Positions 59,619 to 64,000 of a DNA stretch of 64,000 nt are shown in pieces. The notes under the pieces are model-generated. The model saw only the letters and a list, made by a program, of their open reading frames with translations. It was not told the DNA's origin and did no database searches. Location: the NCBI RefSeq assembly GCF_000407605.1, contig NZ_ASWO01000005.1, positions 124,001-188,000 on the forward strand, written 5' to 3'. Both the position numbers and the translations under genes were made by a program. The DNA comes from Enterococcus sulfureus ATCC 49903. Lineage in GTDB: Bacteria; Bacillota; Bacilli; Lactobacillales; Enterococcaceae. How positions within the stretch are numbered: position 1 is the first letter of the stretch; every line of letters begins with the position of its first letter.

Positions 59619-61097
59619 ATGTCTATCAGCCAAGTGATTACCGATTTTACAACATATGCCATTCAGATAGGTGGATTTATGGAGATGGATCGTCTCTATG
59701 TACAAAATCGCTTATTGGGAATGATTGGAGAGACGACTCTGGAAAAAACTCAAGTCAGAGAGGTAGATCGTTTACCAATTGAGTTAGCAGAACAACTTTA
59801 CCAACGTGCTTTTGAGAATCAAAAAGTAGGGCATGATCCAGTTGAAAAGGAACAGTATATTACGCAGCTGATGGATATTTTAACGCCACCACCTTCTGTT
59901 GTGAATGCCTTTTTTGCTCAACATTATGCAACAGATCCCAAAGAAGCAACCGATTATTTTTATACGTTGTCACAGCAAAATGACTACATTAAAACTAAAG
60001 CGATCGCTAAAAATATCGCCTTCAACTCACCTAGTCAATATGGTGAGTTAGAGATTACCATTAATTTATCAAAACCAGAAAAAGATCCAAAACAAATCGC
60101 AAAAGAAAAAGAAGCCGTACAAAGTGACTATCCGAAATGTTTACTTTGTATGGAGAATGAAGGGTATTTAGGACGAGTGAATCATCCAGCTCGAAGCAAT
60201 CATCGGATCATTCGAATGAATCTAGACGGTGAATCATGGGGATTGCAGTATTCACCTTATGCTTATTATCAAGAACATTGTATTTTCTTATCAGAGATCC
60301 ATCGTCCAATGACGATCTCTAGAAAAACTTTTGAACGTTTGTTGCAAATCGTTGAAATTTTTCCGCATTATTTCGCAGGATCCAATGCCGATTTACCGAT
60401 CGTAGGTGGATCGATTTTATCTCATGATCACTATCAAGGTGGTGCACATGAATTTCCGATGGCTAAAGCGGCAATTAAAGAAACGATCGTGTTACCTTTG
60501 TTTCAACATATCCAGGCTGGAATCGTCGATTGGCCGATGTCTGTGATTCGCTTACAAGGTGAGGACAAACAAGCGCTAGTAAATGCTGCAGAGTATATTT
60601 TAGCAAGTTGGAAATTATATTCAGATGAAGCTGTAGATATCGTAGCTCATACGACACAGCCGCACCATACGATCACACCGATTGCCAGAAGACGAGGTGC
60701 ACAATTTGAACTAGATCTTGTCTTGCGTGACAATCATACAACAGCTGAGTTTCCTGAAGGAGTGTATCATCCACATCGAGATATTCAACATATCAAAAAA
60801 GAAAATATTGGGTTGATCGAAGTCATGGGACTGGCGATTTTACCGCCACGTTTAAAACAAGAAATGATCGAGATGCATCATTATTTACTAGATGAAGATC
60901 ATTCATTGTCTGAGATCCATCATAAATGGGCTCAAGAAGTCAAAGCTCGTCGTCAAGAGATTACAAAAGATAACGTAGAAAGAATCGTGGAAGAAGAAAT
61001 TGGCGCAGTCTTTTTACGTGTGCTAGAAGATGCAGGTGTCTTTAAAGACACACCAGAAGGACACGCTGCCTTTTTACGATTTGTAGCGCAGTTATAA
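59619..61097 (+). CDS. galT: UTP/galactose-1-phosphate uridylyltransferase, type 2
   Basis: A 492-residue enzyme of the Firmicutes GalT2 family, much longer than the E. coli type. It exchanges UMP between UDP-glucose and galactose-1-phosphate. CLLCMENEGYLGRVNHPAR and SILSHDHYQGGAHEFPMAKA (the active-site histidine region) are family signatures. AAGGAGGAG precedes the ATG. Confidence 0.96.
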   Translation: MSISQVITDFTTYAIQIGGFMEMDRLYVQNRLLGMIGETTLEKTQVREVDRLPIELAEQLYQRAFENQKVGHDPVEKEQYITQLMDILTPPPSVVNAFFAQHYATDPKEATDYFYTLSQQNDYIKTKAIAKNIAFNSPSQYGELEITINLSKPEKDPKQIAKEKEAVQSDYPKCLLCMENEGYLGRVNHPARSNHRIIRMNLDGESWGLQYSPYAYYQEHCIFLSEIHRPMTISRKTFERLLQIVEIFPHYFAGSNADLPIVGGSILSHDHYQGGAHEFPMAKAAIKETIVLPLFQHIQAGIVDWPMSVIRLQGEDKQALVNAAEYILASWKLYSDEAVDIVAHTTQPHHTITPIARRRGAQFELDLVLRDNHTTAEFPEGVYHPHRDIQHIKKENIGLIEVMGLAILPPRLKQEMIEMHHYLLDEDHSLSEIHHKWAQEVKARRQEITKDNVERIVEEEIGAVFLRVLEDAGVFKDTPEGHAAFLRFVAQL

Positions 61098-61110
61098 AAG
61101 GAGGGATTTT

Positions 61111-62088
61111 TTGGCAACGATCAAAGATATTGCAACGCGTGCCGGAGTGTCTCCTGCAACTGTTTCACGGGTATTGAATTTTGATACGGAATTATCAGTA
61201 GCGATGGAAACGAGGCAGAAAATTTTTGAAGTCGCAGAAGCATTAAATTACCATAAGCACAAGCAAAAAAAGAAGGAAACGGCTTTGATCCGTTACGTTC
61301 AATGGTATGACTCAGAGGAAGAACTTTCTGATTTGTATTATCTAGCTTTACGTTTAGGGATTGAAAAAAAAGCAGAAGAGATGAACATACGATTAGTGAA
61401 AGAGTCGCTAGATCAACTTTCAGATCTAGAAGTAGACGCTACGATTGCAGTCGGAAAATTCGATGCAAAACAGATTCGCCTACTTGATACAAACGCACAT
61501 CCTGTTTTATTTGTTGATTCGGATGAAGCAAGAGGAAATCATCATGCGATCGTAGTCGATTTTGAGCAAGGTGTCCAACAAGTGATCGATGCCTTTATCC
61601 AAAAAAAACATACTAAGATTGGGATCTTGTCTGGAATCGAGTATACTAAAAAAAGTCATCATATGATTTTAGATCGACGTTTAGTTGCGTTTAAAGAATA
61701 TCTGACACGCTTAAAATTATGGGATCCTCAGTTTCAATTGCAAGCAGAGTTTACAGTAGAATCGGGGTATCAGGTGATGAAAGAATACCTAGTCACTCAT
61801 ACAGATTATCCAACTGCTTTTTTTGCTTCAAGCGACGCTTTAGCGATCGGTGCGATGCGTGCGATCGCAGAAATGGGATTACGCATTCCAGAAGATATAG
61901 CCATTATTGGATTTAACGATGTAAGTGTAGCAAAATATGTCACACCGGCCTTATCGACAGTTCGCGTCTATGCGGAATGGATGGGGGAACTCGCAGTCCA
62001 GACGACAATGAATTTGATGAAAGATCCACCTCCTGTCAGCCAGACGATTACGGTAGCAACGGAATTAATGGTACGAGAATCTTCTTAA
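61111..62088 (+). CDS. galR: Galactose operon regulator GalR, LacI family
   Basis: A 325-residue LacI-type regulator. The helix-turn-helix ATIKDIATRAGVSPATVSRV starts at residue 2, then a hinge helix and a periplasmic-binding-like effector domain with AIIGFNDVSVAKYVTPALST. It starts with TTG after AAAGGAGGG. As the last gene of galKETR it probably binds the inverted repeat at the galK promoter and so controls itself. Confidence 0.94.
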   Translation: MATIKDIATRAGVSPATVSRVLNFDTELSVAMETRQKIFEVAEALNYHKHKQKKKETALIRYVQWYDSEEELSDLYYLALRLGIEKKAEEMNIRLVKESLDQLSDLEVDATIAVGKFDAKQIRLLDTNAHPVLFVDSDEARGNHHAIVVDFEQGVQQVIDAFIQKKHTKIGILSGIEYTKKSHHMILDRRLVAFKEYLTRLKLWDPQFQLQAEFTVESGYQVMKEYLVTHTDYPTAFFASSDALAIGAMRAIAEMGLRIPEDIAIIGFNDVSVAKYVTPALSTVRVYAEWMGELAVQTTMNLMKDPPPVSQTITVATELMVRESS

Positions 62089-62091
62089 AGA

Positions 62092-62128
62092 AACGAGTGG
62101 TCTACTTAGAAGTAGATCGCTCGTTTTT
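62092..62128 (+). terminator. Terminator of the gal operon
   Basis: A 14-bp stem (AACGAGTGGTCTAC with GTAGATCGCTCGTT, two G-U pairs), 6-nt loop and T tract. Confidence 0.9.
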
Positions 62129-62165
62129 GATTTGAATAAGGAGGTTTTTTTCTTGTTTCGATTTG

Positions 62166-62174
62166 TGGTAAGAT
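62166..62174 (+). promoter_or_regulatory. Possible tsaB promoter (extended -10)
   Basis: TGGTAAGAT forms an extended -10 element 30 bp before the tsaB start. Confidence 0.45.
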
Positions 62175-62203
62175 AGACAAGAATTTAAGAAAGTAGGGAA
62201 TGA

Positions 62204-62926
62204 ATGATGAAAACCTTAGCAATCGATACCTCTAATCAAACGATGGCATTAGCCTTGATGGATGAGGATACGATGATCGCGCAAATACAGACCACGGTCA
62301 ATAAAAATCACAGTCGATCTTTGATGCCAGCAGTTGATTTTTTGATGCACGCGGTTGAATGGGTGCCCACAGATCTAAATCGGATTGTTGTTGCCAAAGG
62401 TCCAGGCTCATATACCGGATTAAGAATAGGTGTCACTACAGCCAAAACTTTAGCGCAAACATTGGCTATTCCTTTAGTGAGTGTCTCTAGTTTAGCTGTT
62501 TTAGCTCAAAATGTGTCAGCAGATGATCAATTGATTATCCCAATCATGAATGCCAGACGCAAAAATGTGTATGCAGGTATCTACCAAAAAAATCCAGAGT
62601 TGACCTCGATCTTAAGTGATCGTCATATTGCATTAGCTGAATTGATTGCTTGGTTAAAACAGGACGGTCGATCTTGTATTTTTGTGGGAAAAGACGTAGA
62701 ACTATTTAAAGAAGAATTATCTTCAGCTGTAGCAGATGCTTTCTTTGTTGAGGACGAGGCTGCCCAATATCCAAGTGGCGTCAATGCGTTCAAAGCGGCC
62801 AACGCGATCGGGGCTATAGAAGATGAAGCACAATTTATTCCAAGTTATTTAAAGAAAGTCGAAGCGGAGGAAAAATGGCTTGAAACACATCAAGAATCTT
62901 CTGAGTCGTATGTGGAAAAACTCTGA
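62204..62926 (+). CDS. tsaB: tRNA threonylcarbamoyladenosine biosynthesis protein TsaB
   Basis: A 240-residue ASKHA-fold protein that pairs with TsaD in making t6A37 on ANN-decoding tRNAs. LAIDTSNQTMALAL at the N-terminus and GPGSYTGLRIGVTTAKTLA are family marks. Start is ATG at 62204 or the next codon, after AGGGA. It overlaps the following GNAT gene by 17 bases. Confidence 0.95.
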   Translation: MMKTLAIDTSNQTMALALMDEDTMIAQIQTTVNKNHSRSLMPAVDFLMHAVEWVPTDLNRIVVAKGPGSYTGLRIGVTTAKTLAQTLAIPLVSVSSLAVLAQNVSADDQLIIPIMNARRKNVYAGIYQKNPELTSILSDRHIALAELIAWLKQDGRSCIFVGKDVELFKEELSSAVADAFFVEDEAAQYPSGVNAFKAANAIGAIEDEAQFIPSYLKKVEAEEKWLETHQESSESYVEKL

Positions 62927-63428
62927 TTTACAACAGCGACATGCGTTTAGATTTACTTACCCACAACGTACCATACAGATTGCCAATCAAGAAATCGATG
63001 TTTACCAAGCAAATCCTAATCACATTAAAAACCTTTTAGCACTTGAACGAGAAGTGTATGGAGAGACACCTTGGGAAAAGAGTGCATTTTTACATGAATT
63101 TACGTCTTCCTTACCTCATTTGTACTTATGTGTATTTGCAAATGAACAGCTGGTTGGGTTTAGTGGCGTACGTGTATTTCGACAAGATGGACATGTCACC
63201 AATATTATTGTCTCTCCTTCTTATCAAAACAGTGGGATTGGCACATTAATGATGCAAGAACTTGAGCGATTCTCACGTCAACAAACTTGTGTATCGATGT
63301 CGTTAGAAGTTCGCAAAAGCAATTTGGACGCGCAACGTTTTTATCGAAAGTTACAGTTTACAACGACGCTTGTAAAACCAAATTATTATGAACGTGAAGA
63401 CGCACTTGAAATGAGGAAATGGTTATGA
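62910..63428 (+). CDS. GNAT acetyltransferase (RimI-like), first of two
   Basis: A 172-residue acetyltransferase: LLALEREVYGETPWEKSAF, then LVGFSGVRVF, NIIVSPSYQNSGIGTLMMQE (acetyl-CoA loop) and NLDAQRFYRKLQF. It resembles RimI, which acetylates ribosomal S18, but has a longer N-terminus. The chosen ATG lies inside the tsaB end; the ribosome binding site is weak, so translation is probably coupled. A TTG at 62880 would extend it by ten residues. Confidence 0.82.
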   Translation: MWKNSDLQQRHAFRFTYPQRTIQIANQEIDVYQANPNHIKNLLALEREVYGETPWEKSAFLHEFTSSLPHLYLCVFANEQLVGFSGVRVFRQDGHVTNIIVSPSYQNSGIGTLMMQELERFSRQQTCVSMSLEVRKSNLDAQRFYRKLQFTTTLVKPNYYEREDALEMRKWL

Positions 63429-63871
63429 TTCATGCATTAAGTAAAATGACAGATAAGCAAGCAGAACACCTGTATCATTTAGCTCAAGCTTGTTTTGATG
63501 CTTCTCCTTGGACAAGTGAACAATTCCAATCAGAAAGCACATTGCCGTATTCTACTACACTCGTGTTGAGTCAAGGTGATCGAGAAATTGGATTTTTAGT
63601 CTATCAAGAGATTGCCGATCAAGTCGAAATTTTATTGATTGGCATTCATCCGATGTATCGAAAACAAAAGCTAGCCACACAATTACTTACATATATGTTT
63701 TCTGCAACTAAAGCAACAACTTATCTTTTAGAAGTTCGAGCATCTAATGTCGCTGCTTATCAGTTGTATCAAGCCCATGGATTTGTACATTATCATACGC
63801 GAAAATCGTATTACACGCATCCTTTAGAAGATGCATACTTGCTTAAAAAAGAAAGTAGGAACACGCAATGA
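63425..63871 (+). CDS. rimI: Ribosomal protein S18 alanine N-acetyltransferase RimI (second GNAT)
   Basis: A 148-residue GNAT with [39 protein letters not shown] and a C-terminal [16 protein letters not shown], the usual RimI pattern. ATG at 63425 lies 8 bases after GAGG; an in-frame ATG at 63419 is too close. It overlaps its neighbours on both sides by 4 bases. Which of the two GNATs acts on S18 cannot be told from sequence; this one is nearer to standard RimI length. Confidence 0.85.
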   Translation: MIHALSKMTDKQAEHLYHLAQACFDASPWTSEQFQSESTLPYSTTLVLSQGDREIGFLVYQEIADQVEILLIGIHPMYRKQKLATQLLTYMFSATKATTYLLEVRASNVAAYQLYQAHGFVHYHTRKSYYTHPLEDAYLLKKESRNTQ

Positions 63872-64000
63872 GTGAATTAATTTTAGCAATCGAAAGTAGT
63901 TGCGATGAAACAAGTGTCGCCGTAATTCAAGATGGAGCTATCATTTTGAGTAACATCGTCGCATCGCAAATCAAAAGTCATCAACGTTTTGGTGGTGTCG
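63868..64000 (+). CDS. tsaD: tRNA N6-adenosine threonylcarbamoyltransferase TsaD (partial, 5' end)
   Basis: The first 44 codons of Tsa[19 protein letters not shown] is the family start and [16 protein letters not shown] follows; the metal-binding histidines lie beyond the window. It transfers the threonylcarbamoyl group to A37. The start overlaps the rimI stop by 4 bases (ATGA). Confidence 0.96.
   Translation, partial: MSELILAIESSCDETSVAVIQDGAIILSNIVASQIKSHQRFGGV

Overview
This window is chromosomal core sequence from a low-GC Gram-positive bacterium of the Lactobacillales, most likely Enterococcus or a close relative in the Enterococcaceae. The protein sequences (SodA, FtsE, SecG, the LiaFSR set, Hpf) read as enterococcal. 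The gene blocks are the usual ones of that group: rpoN-cggR-gap-pgk-tpiA-eno, secG-est-rnr-smpB, atpBEFHAGDC-murA, comFA-comFC-hpf-secA-prfB-ftsEX, gluP-yqgQ-glcK, galKETR and tsaB-rimI-tsaD. Strong AGGAGG-type ribosome binding sites, sigma-A type promoters and hairpin-plus-T terminators occur throughout. No phage, insertion sequence, CRISPR array or other clear mobile element is visible. Species assignment is an inference.

Layout. 1-6053: the end of rpoN, then the CggR-controlled glycolytic cluster, with a hairpin between gap and pgk and a separate promoter for eno. 6100-10613: two small genes, then secG, an esterase, RNase R and SmpB. 10614-19480: the F-type ATP synthase operon, followed by a DUF1146 protein, MurA, an EpuA-like membrane peptide and YidD. 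19500-25143: a branched-chain amino acid ABC transporter with a near-perfect CodY box beside its promoter, an AcuB-like CBS/ACT protein and a DUF2969 protein. 25160-27480: tRNA-Tyr and tRNA-Gln, a very small gene, a GntR/UTRA regulator, YigZ (minus strand) and an orphan PTS IIB protein. 27481-34783: comFA-comFC, hpf, secA, prfB (programmed frameshift) and ftsEX. 35667-39608: der, hup, mltG, greA. 39640-43190: liaFSR, a TrkA-type potassium regulator and a HesB-like protein. 43187-46561: a 2-hydroxyacid dehydrogenase and a DUF1189 protein (both minus), GtrA, SodA and a cold-shock protein. 46577-51618: a degenerate AroB-like protein with YpiA and YpiB, then MazG, Cca and a conserved protein of unknown function. 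51640-57270: a mixed accessory stretch (lipoprotein, GNAT, VOC and ASCH proteins, rpmG) and the fthC/gluP/yqgQ/glcK/rhodanese run. 57351-62128: the galactose Leloir operon with its regulator. 62166-64000: tsaB, two acetyltransferases and the start of tsaD.

Working together: the region supplies lower glycolysis, galactose and glucose entry, ATP synthase and cell-wall precursor synthesis, protein export (SecA, SecG, YidD), ribosome maintenance (SmpB, RNase R, Hpf, PrfB, Der, RpmG), tRNA maturation (Cca, TsaB/TsaD) and envelope stress sensing (LiaFSR). Visible control elements suggest carbon control (CggR operator, cre-like sites at hpf and galK, an operator at galK) and amino acid control (CodY at the liv operon).

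I do not see a clearly new multi-gene system. The most unusual items are the AroB-fold protein without recognisable catalytic motifs fused into the ypiA-ypiB operon, several family members lacking standard active-site residues (rhodanese, HesB-like, rhomboid, L33), the AcuB-type sensor attached to the liv operon, and several unexplained hairpins in 5' leaders. Gene starts were re-chosen from ribosome binding sites where the longest open frame looked wrong.
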